From NCBI GenBank assembly GCA_930367205.1, contig OV884011.1, positions 167,411,226 through 167,475,225 on the forward strand: DNA of 64,000 nucleotides. The letters are read 5' to 3'. The notes beneath the pieces were generated by a model, which did not search any database, was not told the DNA's origin, and saw nothing but the letters and a program-made list of their open reading frames with translations. The position numbers and the translations under genes are program-made. Origin of the DNA: Acanthosoma haemorrhoidale (taxonomy: Eukaryota > Arthropoda > Insecta > Hemiptera > Acanthosomatidae). This document shows positions 20,941-34,700 of this stretch, in pieces. How positions within the stretch are numbered: position 1 is the first letter of the stretch; every line of letters begins with the position of its first letter.

Positions 20941-23900
20941 ATAAATACCAACCTCATATCCAAGTCTGCCAAGCCATCAGCGCCAGTCGACATATACGAG
21001 TAGGTGTTCATGTTTTCCAGAGACCTTAAGAACTGGTCTGACAGGATCTTGCGAAGCAATCATTGCAAAAGAACCAGATGCATTTCCTTATCTGGTGGTC
21101 AAGAAAGGACCGGCTTTAAGTCACGTATGGATTCGGGACCCAGTTTCACAACAGACCCAGTTACCCATTTACGATGTTAATTGACGGCCTGTTAGTTATT
21201 CGTTTGTTGTTTTTTTTTCCCTCGAGAAAGTTGATTTGACATTTTCATTCTCGCTGAAGGTTGTTATGTCACCGGTAATTCGTTTACATCGAAACAAAAA
21301 ACTTTATTAACTGCTCATATGGTACTAGTCGAACATATATCAGTGTCCCTGTATTTTTTTATCTAATAACCCTTTTAGTAAAAATCCATATTTTGTTTTT
21401 GAACGGCCACTTTCAGTAATTATTCCTCAATTTGGATCTTCCTAACCAATCAGCAATAACAGTTTATTTTCAAAACTATGCATGGAGCTGATTATTTGAA
21501 GAGGCTGTACATAAATGGCAGGAGTGCAACCTTCTCAGTGTTGGTCGAATTAAAGATATGTATTCAACAACAGAACTGTCTCTTTTCAGAGCTGTTTGAT
21601 TAAGTTTGTAATTGTAATTGTTTTAGTCATGCAAAGGCCAATGGAAATATTTAGTTAACGCGCAATATCCAGATAAGTCCTTGGTCCTTAGCTTCCATTT
21701 ATATCGAAACAGAAAGATAGAGCTCATATTTCCATGAATAGAATGCATTATTCAGAAGGGGATTTAAAGGTTTTTACACGATTTTTTAACTAATTTATAT
21801 TTTGTTATAATATTTATATATACCATATTTTTCTTCGAGCGCTCTCTGTAAGAGAGATGAAATTGTTGTTGGTAGTTTGGTCCATTTATTACCGAGGTCT
21901 TGGTGCAATATTGCCAGTTTCCAACACCCAGGGAGAAATTCTGATCAATATTCAACCACCATGCCGGTTCCTATTCAGTCTAAATCCTACCTGATGCTAA
22001 TCAGGTAAGGACGTTCAACCCGAACATAAGTTGACTCGATTGTGTAACTTAGCGCTGAGCGCTAAACAAGAGAACAAATTGTCACCAGTTCCTTTGGCCA
22101 AATCGATTTCGTGACACACGAAGTAAACATTGTGCAAGGATACAAGATCCGTGCGGATTAACCCATCACACTCTGGCAGCAGACCCTTCACTCCCCCGAG
22201 GGCCGACGACTATACCTTGCGGAACTCCCACGCAGCGATCGCTGTAACAGGCCTTTCTTCATTGTTCTTTGGGGAAAGTACACCCTCACTGCTGGCCGCA
22301 GGATACCGCAGACTTCTGCAAGTCACCTCTGCCATTCATTCTCTCCGGCTGTAGGCTTTTCCTACAGTCGCTGTGAAACAAAGGATGGAAGTGTTCCAGA
22401 GCACTTCCTGCTCGAAGCGGCCGGTCATTTCCAGGTCTTCCTGGACTGTTTATCACAGTGTGTCTTCGTTCCACCTGACCGGATTCCAATTACACATTTT
22501 GGATTAAATGTGCATGTACCTTTCTCCATTACTTGCGAAGTTCTTGGAGATCGAAGCAAGAATGGCCTGGAGAACTCTTGTAAGTAAATCGTCATTAGGA
22601 GTCGTGGCTCTGGTCAGCCCTCCCTCTCATTTTAGGATCATCTCCGACTCTTAGACTCCTGTTTTCATTGTGTTATTCGCCCAGGGCTTGGGCTAAGCAT
22701 TTAGGTTCTGATAGAGTTCCGACCATTCTCAAATAAATGTCAATAACTTTTACTTAAGAGCATGTAGCAATTGCTTTCTTTTAGACTGTTATATCAGAAT
22801 AATTCTTAGCGACATTAGTGTGTATGTACGTATACTGCCTTGAAGAAGGAGAATCCGTCACACGGTCGCTGGCCTTCGAAAGCGGAAAATGGTGACAAGG
22901 AAGCGAGAAAGTGAAAAGAGGTGATTATTTACGGATGCTTATCGTTTAATACCAACAACAACAAGACCATTTATGTCACCAATACAATTTTGTATTTACT
23001 AACTTAGGTTTTAAAATGTTTAATTTTGTTTAATAACAAGTACAGTAGAAAGTAATTATTGTTATTACCACAATAAAAAGGCCTTATTTTCTAACAGGTA
23101 GGATGTACTGGTTATTCCCATGAAAGTATATTCAATAGCGGTAGTAAAAATAACCTTAAAACGTATGCGATAAGTTAAACGGTAATAAAATCGGTCTCTT
23201 TCTTGAACTTTAAAAACTTTTGAACTCAACTTCACAGCTCAGGACCTATTTAATAAGCATGTCCTATCTGAGTGACGTATCGTGGCAGAATTAAACGATG
23301 TGACTAGCACATATCGTTATGGTAATGGATTAATGACGAAAATTTCGCCATTAATCACGTATTTTCTGTTCATTCTCTCCTAACATCTCAACGGACGTAG
23401 CTAGAAGTATACCGTATATCGTTTGTATACCGTCCTAATAAGTGAGAAACCCACGATTTAACAGATATTTTAAATTGGAGGTGGAAGTCATCTCACCAGA
23501 AGTTCGGGATAAAATATCTTGACAGTAAGATTCAGAAGTGCAATGTAAGTGATAATAGCTATGTTATATCATATAACCCATTTTTACAGGTTTTAAAACA
23601 AGTTTGAGAGACTGCACCAGTTTAAAAAATATAACCAAGCATTTTTGGCAGACTTTTTATCACATATTCAGACAGTAAGGCAATCAATAAATATGGGCTT
23701 TCTAATTGTGTATATAAATTCATAGCTTTTATATGGTGATAGGTTTTATTAGATTTTGGCTGATCCCGAACTTAGACATACTTTCTCTCTTCCCAGCTAG
23801 TAAACGTCTTCTAACTCGAAGGAAACCAACATTGGTGCAGACAAATTCTGTGTTAGACGAAGAAACAATGCAGATAAAGATAAAATCTCGTAAATGGCAG

Positions 23901-25159
23901 ATTTTTTTATTAGTTTGATTAGAATATTACATTTTTCTTTCCTTAATATATATATATTTTACAAGTAACAAATACAAAAAAAATGTATACATTCGTAAAA
24001 AAAGACACAAGCCACCTTTATTACATAGTATTAAATGTAAATTACATTTGTAATCAAATATATAAGAAGATTATCAATCGCCAGTATAAATAAAAATAAT
24101 ATTTGTAAAAAAAAATAATGAAAGATGTAAAATTTAAACTACTAAATTAAAAATTCTTTCACCAGTATCACTTTTAGGTGATGATAATTGTAAAACTGTT
24201 AAAATTTTCATAAAATGGTAAGCTCCAAAGGTTCAATTTAGGCCGATGCCCAGAAGTAATATCCATAGAAATGATCAGAAAAGATTGAGTAATTCAAGCC
24301 AATTTTCTTTTTTATTATTAATGTAACATCAAAGGGTTAAAAGAATGAAATGAGGCATTCGCCGAAAATTCTAGTAAAATGTTGAAATTAAGTAGGTATT
24401 TGCCAGCCAATGATTCGTCCAATGATTAGAATTACTCTATAGACTATAGGTGTTATGTTTAACAATTAGAGGTGTGTTACAGTATTTATAATGATAAGCT
24501 ACTTGTTCTATGAAGAGCTACAATTTCTTCATCTCTGTTATATACCAGAGTCTGCCCCTTCAAGCTCTACCGAAATTCTTCAAGATTTGTGGAGAGAACC
24601 CTTAGTATTATTATATTAGTACTTTCAATGCTTATCAAGTCACGCGGTCTTCATCTGTGACACTAAAAACTCATTTTATGTCAATTTCAAACTCAATGGA
24701 TTGGATTTTTGGTCGACCGCATTCTCTCTTTGGGATTGGGACCCAGGCAGACCCAGTACTTCACGCTCTATATCTTCTCACCCACCACCAATGCTCACTT
24801 TTCCATTTATTCATGTGAGAAGAGAAGAACCTTTCGTCCCAGTTTCTCCGCCCATTTGCAACTCATTAGCTGTTAAGGAGTTCGTTTGTATCGTTATAGA
24901 GCTTAGTGACGTAATAATTATGACGTATACATCTATTAGAGTTTCGTTTACGTTGGACTGTGCTGAGATACTTTCATACGGCTGATACCACTCCTCCTTC
25001 TGTTACATTAACCTCTTGTCCTTCCTCGATCACTATTTTTTTCCTTAGACCTAGTCTTGTTTCCTTCTCGACCAAATTTTCATAATATTGCGGTGAAATG
25101 GTGGCATGCTTGGCCGAAAATGAATTTTATTTTCCCGTTCCCTCAAGCACGACGAAAAA
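20941..25159. other. Unassigned sequence with GC-richer patches
   Basis: No gene recognised. Two small palindromes lie at 21989-22006 and 22049-22065, followed by a GC-richer stretch at about 22140-22500. Another mixed-composition stretch lies at 24690-25080. The 94-codon frame at 24701-24985 has no recognisable motif. Confidence 0.3.
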
Positions 25160-25325
25160 CCCTCTTTCGCATGCGAGGAAGGTGACAACCGTACACTTGG
25201 GGGGTCTCTGGGCTGTTTGTAAATACTGTATGAATGAGCGAGTGAATGAAAATTGTAAATATGATATGAATGAGATCATTTATCACAATTACTTCTTGCC
25301 CAATAAGGCAGATTGTAAAGTTGTG
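25160..25325 (+). repeat. Jockey-like LINE 3' region, copy C
   Basis: Sense orientation: CCTCTTTCGCATGCGAGGAAGG, GACAACCGTACAC, GGTCTCTGGGCTGTTTG, ACTGTATGAATGAGCGAGTG, then TTATCACAATTACTT and the stem-loop TTGCCCAATAAGGCAGATTG. The final AATAAA part is lost. It is 5'-truncated relative to copy I. The 113-codon open frame over it is not considered a gene. Confidence 0.75.
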
Positions 25326-28300
25326 TTATCAGTATCAAACCATGAACTAGAAAAATCCAACGGGTATAATCATGTTCATATCTTTTCTTATACTTCCTTA
25401 TTATTTACAGAATTTTTTTTACATATTCTTTTAAAATGATTTATTTTATTTACATGTGTTGTTTGTAGTTTTATTATCGAGTTATATAAAGCTGTTTACG
25501 AGATAAAAATCAAATTATTCTTTGCTAGACGCATTAAAACAATCTTATAAATCGTATATTTTCAAATCCAAAAAAAAATATTAGAGGTACGAAATTCCTG
25601 TTTCATCAGTGAAATAGTGTATATGTTTATGTACTTGAAATGTCAGTGATAAGATTTAAACATGTTCTTACTATAACATACCGCATCAAGTTCAAATCGG
25701 ATCATTTACGAATATCAGGCAGACCGCTTCAGAGAGTAATCATTTGTACCTCAGTTGACTGAAGGATTGAATTATCCCCTTAGCCAGACTTAAATCCTTA
25801 ACCCAAGAATGAAAAATAGTAGTGGGCTTTGAGTGTTTCCTTGCCTTAATCCTTGGAAAAGCTCATTTGACGGTTAGGCCATTTCGCAGAGAATTTTACG
25901 GATATAAGAGAAAAGACAAGTACTTTTTCTCTGCTATAGTTCACAAGAGCTATATAGATAGCAGGTCTCAAGCCGAGGAACACTGTTGCATGGCTTAGCC
26001 AAACGACACATTATTTACCGTTGGAATTAGCACTTAGATTGGCTCCGAGCTATAACGAACCTCACCGGTCAAGTGCCTCCTCTTAAAAGCCTTCTAATTC
26101 TGCCGGCTGTAAACTGGAGAAGGAGTAAACTGCAGCAGTCTCCTAATAACCTGTAGGTTATGAATAAAATCATCTTTTAGTGTTTTTTTTTTTTTATATT
26201 ATTTTCTCTTTTACGAGATGATTGGTCTGGCTCTTGCCCTCTGAAAGTGTTTTTTTTTTTATTATATTTTAGAGCTGGCGTCTCATTGTATTACACCTAT
26301 AATTACACCTGCACGGCAATCAATTTCAGACCCGTTTTATTTAATGATTCTATTCTATTTAAGTATAACAATTAAGCACATTAAACTTGGGCTTTAGGAC
26401 TCATTAGGCTATTAGGACTCATTGAAAGCGGCGAAATAGTAAAAATTATGGTGGGATATAAATAAATGATCCTTAATTGCTCTTTGATCTGGTGAGCAAA
26501 AATGATGATTTCTTTTTTTTTCTACAAGTAGGCTTAAAAAAATTAATTTCCTAATTTTTTTTTCATCTTTTCAGTGGAATAAGCTATAATTTTTCGTTAG
26601 CTTGTTGTTCCAATGGGGATGCAACCCTCAAAATTTCAGTTCAATGCCAAACCAGCGACTACTGGAAATGAAATATTTCAATTCGAAGTATGAAATGATC
26701 ATTTCTAAAATTCGGATTAAATAGACCCATTAGAAATGTTTTCTGTATGAAGATAAAATATAATGGAATAGCTTCAGCAGTTCAGCAAAGAGTTACGATG
26801 AAATACTTGTAAAAAAGTTAGACTTTTGTAAAAAATATTTATCGTCATTGAGTAATGTTTAATTTACAAACAGCTGACTGCCAGACATATGTTCAAAACA
26901 CATGTTAACGTGTCATATTTGTTCTTGTGTATAAAGTATATTTTCAAAATGCCATATAATACCGTATTTGTTATAAGTACATGCTATTTGTAATGCATTG
27001 CATTGTAAAGTATTATTATTGTGAATTCATAAACTATACTGGTTGTTGGGCTCGAGATGTTTCTGTGTAAAACTAAATACAAAATTAATCCAACCATACT
27101 TTACTATCTTAACACCTTGCCAAGTTTTTTTTAAAGATTTTCGGAAAAACGACGTTTATGCTATAAAAAAAAAGCAACAAATTTTTTATAATTTCTGAAG
27201 GGCCAACCTATTTTTTTTGTAAGTAACCGAATGGAACCATAGACGCTCGACTTTTACGAGTAATGAAGTAGTTTAAAGTCTCAATCTTTCTGTTTCGATA
27301 TAAATTTAACTTGTTAGAAAACAACAAAGAATTCACTCGTTTGAACTATTGTTCCATTACAGTACAGCTTTGTGTATTTTATATTACAGATAACCACGTC
27401 TGGGTCAGAATCATTTGTCTTTCTTTAAAATTCCCTTTCATTTTCTATTCTGTACATTGAGAAGAATGGTAAGCTGAGAATTTTTATGTACCGTCTTCAA
27501 AAGAGGGGATAGAAACTACAAAGCAGGTAAGTGGAAAGGTATCGAGAGTGCGTATGTGACTTGGCATAAGGACGATGGACTACTTTCTTCGTGTCTGTCC
27601 GTCTGCAGAAGCCTAATGCCTCAATCCGGCTAGAAGGCTTTCTAAGGATCGCAACAGTAGAGTTGTAATGATGGAGGAAGGTCACTTATAAAACTAAGTA
27701 AGTACTTTGTGGTAAGTGTGGTCGGTTTTTGTTTTCTCTCTTTGCGGCTTAGTCTACATACGGAGGCCAAGTCTTTGAGGTCAGCATTTTGGACAATTTC
27801 TCGACGGAATGGTGGAAACGAAAGAAGGAAAATTGAAAACCACTATAAAGAAGACTGTTGAAGGCACCCATGGTAGGAAAGTGGTTGAAGAATCGCTACC
27901 TTAAAAATAAATTAATAAGTCAGAGCTTTGGTTGAAACTGTGAAAAGTTTCAGTTGATACAATCTACCGAAGACTCAACAGATCTGAGATAAGTTGAAGC
28001 GTCACGAATTGCCTCCTTAGATTTCTTTTCGGAACTCCGCGGTGCTCCCATGTCCCGACCCCCCCTTTCCGTGCACAATATTTGCTTGGTTCAGTCTTTT
28101 TTTAAACCGTTAATTCGCATCACCCTCCTTATACTCTACAGTTCAAATACTCAGTCCACTCCCGGAATACAAGATCGCCGCTGTGGTCTTTATACTCCTG
28201 CCCACAAAACTGCAGCGTTGATCAAAAAAGTGAGCCCTATCACCTTGTAGTCTTTTCAATGAAACCAAGTATCATACATTGTGTATCATTGTACTTGTAT

Positions 28301-31138
28301 TGATTACACACAATTCTATACCGACTCAGACCTTGTATAGAGTGTACCGATGGTACAGGACATATAAAATGTAGTATGTAAATAGATTCGCCTAAGAATC
28401 TATAGTAAATAAAAATTTTTGTCATTTTTTAAGGAGATTGGTTAAAAAAAACGGCATACGACGGTTTCTTCCTCGCTCGCTTTACTACCTTCTGAAATTT
28501 TCTACATCCCAAGCCGCCATGCTCGTCCTTACGAAACTTCAAAGCTCTCCTCTTGCAACACCTCACCATCCTAAAGGTACGCTAGTTAGGGTGGGAACGA
28601 TTCATTCATTCATTATGTTATATTTTCTAACTTTTGGTTTTTTTTATTTTATTGGTTACTATATAAAGATATATGTTGACTACCAGCTTGTATGTCACTT
28701 TTATTGTTTTCTTTTGTATTTAGTAGTTTCTCTTTTATGTCATACTAAATTGTTCAAATTTCAGCATTACTTTTTTTTCTTATAGGTGGATCCAGCAATG
28801 ACTTAATTTACTAAATGTAGTTAAACAATCTAATATTTTATGTCATAATTATCATTATCATTCCTATAGACGTTTACACTTTATTTTACATTTTTATTAT
28901 AATGTAATAATTCTTTTCATTTGTCAGATGTAAATTTGTCATATAAACATTATTGTTATTCATAGAGGACTTTATCGCCCAATAAAATTTGTTTTCCATT
29001 CTATTCTAATTAATTGACACCTCTTTATTATTTTTCATAAGGTTGACTATTATTAAAAGCATAATGGCGTAAATGAATAGAACAACCAAGCTACATATTG
29101 CACCACAATACACCATGCACCATTATCTCAAAAAACAATTTTTTTTTTCTTAAAACCTTTGAAATAACGCTACAGCTGTTTTTGTTTTGTTTTTTGAAGA
29201 CTACGGAAATCTCCAGAGAAGAACAGACAGTCGAAAGAAGATGTTAAATACTCCAATACACACAACGAATTTCTGTCATTCTTGCTTCAGATAGTCTACA
29301 GTTTGTTAAAAATAATATATTTTTTGCTTATAAAATATTTTACACAATCCTTCCACATTTCGAAAGATCATCTTAAGCCAAGATCTCTCGTTTGACTAAT
29401 CGTATCCCAATGGTCTTTTTAGAATGGACCGACCCATAACTCCCTCGATTTTTGTTTTTTTTTACTTATATTTCGATTCGAATATTTGTTGGCGAAATAC
29501 TTTTGTAATTACGGCAGTTCGCAGGCAGGGTATTAATTGATATGTACTCTCCAAATTCTTCGGAATTCAAACAGCTAATTTTTAAGCATTCCGCCATCTG
29601 GAATTGCAGACAGAGAGTTAAAAAGAACATTCGAAGTATTCGCAATCTTAAAAGTTGATGTACATTTGAAGAGTTTTAAAGACAGTAAATTAATCGAATC
29701 ACTACGAAATTGTGGTTTCGAAAATCGTGGTGGTATTTCTAAGTGGTTTGTCGGAACCCTAGAAAATTCTTCATTGCGTTTCGTCAAATGGCACTGCATT
29801 AAAACATGTCCGGTTCGTCAGGAGTCTAATTTTTCTCAAGATATTACAAAAATTACCATGTAGTAGATTAGATTTCTCCTAATTAATTACTTTTGTTGGT
29901 ATGTTTATAAATTTTTGAAAAAACAAACAAACAGGTTTATTTCTGATGCCACCAAAACCGTCATTATAACTGATGAAGTGGAATTGGAGAGCATTCGTCG
30001 AAGCTGGTCAGGTTTGAGTTTAACTTCTCTAAAGTTACGCCACAAAGTAGTTGTGAAAAACACAATTTCTTGCTGTAAATGCTTTTAATTTATTTATTTT
30101 TAACTCAAACAAGCGTATTGTTAAACTTTGACGCAATAGCGAATAAATAAAATATAATGAAATAAAATAACATGGAACTGGCCAAAAATTAGTCACCGGT
30201 CGGGGTCTCTTAGGCATCGTCTGATGAGCCTTGAACCCTCGGTAGGACAAGAAATAGTTTATAAATCAAAATAATGATAAGTTATCAAATAAACCTTTGA
30301 ATCCTAGACAAAAGCAATGAATCATTTCAAAATTTGGTCTGCTATAACGGGTAGTGCATTAGGAATCATGATGAATGTGCTTTTATGAAGCAGTGATTGA
30401 ATATGATTCCTTTGTTTGCTTTAAGAAATCAGTAGAAGTACATTAAGCAGTCGAGAAGTTCCCTAGAAGGCCCTGTGTGGTTGCCCTAAACGAGAAAGCT
30501 CTGCCCGTGTCTTCAAGGGCAGAAGTGGAGACCTTCTTCATAGCTTAACGGACAAAGAAGATATGGGAAAAGCAAGAAACTCATGTCATTTAGCTTTCCT
30601 GGTCTATTAGATATCAACGGGTATCGCCAAACTGGATGGAGTTAGGTTGATTTTGGCAACAGAAAATTAAATTAATAGAATCTTAATCAGCCATTACAAT
30701 TATCCAAGTAAAATTATTTATGCCATAAAACATTCGAATTATGGTGGGTTATCCTATCGAGAGCTATCCGGACTAGAAACTAAAATACTTAACAAACAAA
30801 TATCTAACTAATGTTAGTATTAAATAACTGAGATGGTAGAAATATATAGTAATATAAGGGAACTTTATAAAAATGAAATGAAATTGGGTGTGGAAAAGCG
30901 GCTTTTAATTATATGAGATATCTCTATGGAGATCCTTTAAGATAGGTAGTCTTCATGGAAGATTTTTCCTCATATCTCCAAGAACAAAGAAGAAGCACAA
31001 ATAGGAAATGCCGGACGGACAACGACAGATGTCACTTGACATTCCATGCAGGCTACAAGGAAATTGTGCGGGCTTTAAGTCCTTCACTTCATTCCTGTGT
31101 TTGGTACCCACGCACTTCATTCCCCTTCCTTGCTTCAT

Positions 31139-31139
<1 letters not shown>
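25326..31139. other. Long AT-rich stretch without recognisable genes
   Basis: Many A/T tracts (for example near 26183, 26250, 26511, 29140) and no recognisable coding domain. The 115-codon frame at 28438-28785 is T-rich and hydrophobic, as expected of chance frames in AT-rich DNA. A strong CAGGTAAG at 27523 lacks a pyrimidine tract. Confidence 0.3.
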
Positions 31140-31200
<61 letters not shown>

Positions 31201-31216
31201 TATCCCTCTCTCTCTG

Positions 31217-31299
<83 letters not shown>
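31140..31299. repeat. (CT)n microsatellite
   Basis: About 160 bases of almost pure TC dinucleotide with a few TTTC, CCC, ATCC and GTC interruptions. Several long plus-strand open frames across it encode only Ser-Leu repeats and are artefacts of the repeat. Confidence 0.95.
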
Positions 31300-31305
<6 letters not shown>

Positions 31306-33469
31306 GGTATTTATTTTTTACTCGTGCGAAAACGCCAACTTCTATTTAAGCAGACATCCCACGACGGTTTATTGGCTACCCTTTCTCCCCGTATGCGGAG
31401 GCCGTTCACGTTGCATAAAGTAAAATACCAGATTTATTGAGAGCTTTTATTAAGCGGATAACCCACGCCAAGCATTGCATATGTACTCCTACATAACAGG
31501 AGGTTGTATAATGGGGATTTGGGTTTTACTGCCCACATATAACTATATGCCGTAATTATGGAAAGGCTCTTATATGGTGTAGTCATAATTACTATAATCA
31601 TTTTTCATGACCTATGAAGTATAGTTGTTATAAACGTATATTCCCTATTAATGATCTCTTATTAAAACAAAAAACTGGCCTTACATTTTTCTATGAAGAT
31701 TATATAACCCAGTTAGCTTTAAGTTGAAATCATGGATTCCCAAAAAAAAAGTTTACAGGCTCGGATACGATTTAGAAGGTTAAAAAGTGTAATATCATTA
31801 TTTTTCACTCGTTTCCAATAATTATCTCTACCGTAAGTGAATCGAATCTCTCCATCTACCAAATGGAATTGAAAGGATCAAATAAGAAGCTTATTGAAGT
31901 CTCTCTGATAGAGTTAAAAATACTTTCCAAAACTAGCCTGAAAAGAAAAAAACGACTTAAAAGGCACATTTAAAATGTTCTTCTTATCGTATTATTTGTT
32001 TTCACGAGAGGTAGAACATCATCAGAAGACAAGAATAGTGATCAACCGTCAACGATAATTAAAATAATGTTCATATCTGTGCGAGTTTTCATATGTAGTT
32101 GTAATTAGTAATTTAGTGATTTTATTTGTTTTAATTACTTTCTTTATCTATTACTCACGCATGCCTTTACTTACACCAGGCAGCGAAATATCCTGATCTC
32201 TAGATACACATTCGACATGGGATAGTGAAAAGTCCAACATTAGTGCAAATCTATCTAATATCGTTAAAGCTTTGTCGTTAGCGTTTATTTAAACTATAGT
32301 TGATATCATGAGTGTACCTCTCTTTGTAAAATTTTAACTTCTTAAACTATTTAAATCGCCTGGAATGACGTTAAATAAACCATTTCGGTAGTCGGGTCTC
32401 GAAACTATACTATTTAAATTTTTTTTTTGTTACCCTGTTTAATGTGTCTTTAGGCACATGGAAAAAAGTGAGAACTCTGAATATCTTTTTTTCTAGAACT
32501 TGATAAACACTAAAAACTTGTTCCGTATATTTTAGTTATCAACTAATTAGCATTTTCTTAGGTATTGGGGAATATAAATGGTGACGTTTCATGTTGGACA
32601 TCAGATAATCAACACGACCGATATTGCTAACATAGATACAGTTAGACCTCTTTGACATTAAACCTCTTCGTCACTCCCAAGTCACAATTTCCGCTTCGAA
32701 ACTTACTTCGGCCTATGCTGGAGTTAATACAAGACGGTCCTTCGAAAAGGTTGCAGCCTCACGTTCGCAAACAACGCCAGACGCCATGTGGCACTAATGC
32801 CGGGTTATTAGGCCCAAAACAACCTGTTATAACCATTACGTCATGCGCACTGTTGTCTATCATCATCATCATCATAGAAGGGGGTCCAAAGATACGATTG
32901 ATAGGCAATCTATAAATAAGATAAGTACCTGGATGATTGCCTTCAATGTTTATTTAAACCCTCTTTATATTTTATCAACAACAGAAAATTATGGCTCACT
33001 TTCAGCGCACTATTACGACGAGACACAATACTAATCATACTTAAACAACAAACTTTTTACCCTCTCATAATCTTGGCCAGACGGTTGACCTGAAAGATTC
33101 TTGACTAAAGACACTTATCGGAAGGCTATAAGACCACAAACAAACAATTACAGGCAATAATTTTTTAGTCACATGACAAACTCACCCTATAACGTTTTTA
33201 GCTTGACAAAGTAGTGCAACCATTGAAATAATAAATTAATATTGTATTAGACAGTGTAATTCGAATTCATGTACTGTTGCTAAATTTTATTTCATTTAAA
33301 AAAATAAACATAATAATAATAAATTAATAAAAAAACATAATAGTATCTATATATATATTCTTATATAAGTACGTATCGTTTACATATAATAATTTACTTT
33401 TTTTTTTTTTAATGTTACGGTAAACTTTATAAGTTATTAACTTTAACATATGTTAAAGGATTATTAATT
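31300..33469. other. Unassigned AT-rich sequence
   Basis: No gene recognised. It includes a CAT-repeat run near 32860-32875 and long A/T tracts around 33290-33420. Open frames at 32652-32915 and 32843-33034 overlap each other out of frame and carry no recognised domain. Confidence 0.3.
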
Positions 33470-33497
33470 ATAATTTAATTTTGTTTGCAGGTAAGTG
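33470..33497 (+). promoter_or_regulatory. Candidate recursive-splice (ratchet) site
   Basis: AATTTAATTTTGTTTGCAG ends at 33490 and is directly followed by GTAAGTGT. The 5' splice part is a full consensus GTAAGT, and the upstream part is a good pyrimidine-rich acceptor with branch-like TTAATTAT or ATTAAC upstream. This is the second zero-length-exon pattern on the plus strand. Functional status is inferred only. Confidence 0.4.
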
Positions 33498-34018
33498 TGG
33501 TATTTTACTGGCTGAAACGAAGAAGATGATTTAATGAATTTAATTGCGAATTATTAAGAAAAGCACCTCTACAAGGAATTTTCCACGGCTGATTGTAAAT
33601 ACTACCTACAATCCATCGAGGTAAAAATGATATGATCGTTATGAAATTTAAAATTTAACCCATTTTTTCTTCCTCTTCCACTGAATCATGTTCGATAAGT
33701 AGTGAAAAGTAATACTAAGTTTAAAACCAAAAATTAGTCCCACTTTCCATACGTGTTCCCCCATAAAATGTAATCTATACGTATATTAAAAACAAAGACT
33801 ATTCACTGCATGATCACTGTTTATTAAGTACAAGGCGCAGGAAGCTAAAATTTCAACTAGTGAATATTCTGATACTTGAGAGGTGTAAATATTTGACTCC
33901 TAAGAGTCAGTTTATTCCCTGACAAAGTCCTGAGATATCGAATGGTGGTTAAAGCGATCGAAAAATGTAGCTTGTAAGTCTTGCAAAATTTACAATAATT
34001 TTAAAACTGTATAAACAA

Positions 34019-34312
34019 CTTTATTATGATTAAATTACAATCCGCCTTAATACTTAATAGGCAATAAATAATTTAGATAAATGTTTTCATTCATACCATA
34101 TTTACAATTCATCATTCGCTCGCACATTCATACAATATTTACAAACAGCCCAGGGGCCCCCCAAGTCCATACGGTTGTTGCCTCCCTCGCATGCGAAAGA
34201 GGAAGCGGAGCCCTAGGAAGTCCCCCACACTCCCCCACCACCCACGCCACCGAATACGAGCGAGGCTGACGAAGAGCGTGAGATCCACATACGCTCAGGA
34301 CAATTCTTTAGC
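34019..34312 (-). repeat. Jockey-like LINE 3' region, copy D
   Basis: Reads leftward. It starts at the left with the inverted 3' end (CTTTATTATGATTAAATTACAATCCGCC), followed by CATTCATACCATATTTACAA, CATACAATATTTACAAACAG, CTCGCATGCGAAAGAGGAAG and, near its right end, CACATACGCTCAGGACA. It is truncated there relative to copy I. The 62-codon frame at 34081-34269 lies inside it and is not a gene. Confidence 0.75.
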
Positions 34313-34365
34313 AGAATGGATAGGTGTCTAACAAGTTCATTATTATTTAATAATTAATAATTGGA

Positions 34366-34700
34366 ACTGCTTTATTGTGATAAAATTAAAATCTGGCTTA
34401 TTAGGCAATAAGTAATTGTGATAGATGTTCTCATTCATACCACATTTACAATTTTCATTCACTCGCTCATTCATGAACTTGGAAGGGATGTGTTCAAGAA
34501 TGTAAGGTATATTAAGATCGTTATTTAGGGTTCTGTTGCTGAGGAGTATTTACTATTGTTCTAAGGACTTTTGATTGAAAGGATTGGATACGCTTGATGT
34601 TCGACTTTTTTGCTGTCCCCCATAGCTCTATCTCTTTGCAATGGTTGTAATAAAGAGCTCACCTTGGTGAAGTATGGCTTAATTAGCTCGTAGATTACTA
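34366..34700 (-). pseudogene. Jockey-like LINE copy E: ORF2 fragment joined to 3' end
   Basis: The left part (34366-34475) is the inverted 3' end of the family (CTTTATTGTGATAAAATT and TTATTAGGCAATAAGTAATTG). From about 34490 to 34690 the minus strand matches the ORF2 fragment at 1262-1525, with the peptide words SNIKRIQSFQSK and DLNIPYILE recognisable across frameshifts. The middle of the 3' region is missing. This copy is the best evidence that the dispersed 3' region and the Jockey-like ORF2 belong to one element. Confidence 0.65.

Noticed and set aside
21995..22010. CAGGTAAGG as a splice donor or ratchet site
   Set aside because: No pyrimidine tract upstream, and no recognisable exon. The same holds for CAGGTAAG at 27523.
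30955..31440. Overlapping open frames of up to 161 codons
   Set aside because: They run through the (CT)n microsatellite and encode Ser-Leu repeats. No coding signal lies outside the repeat.
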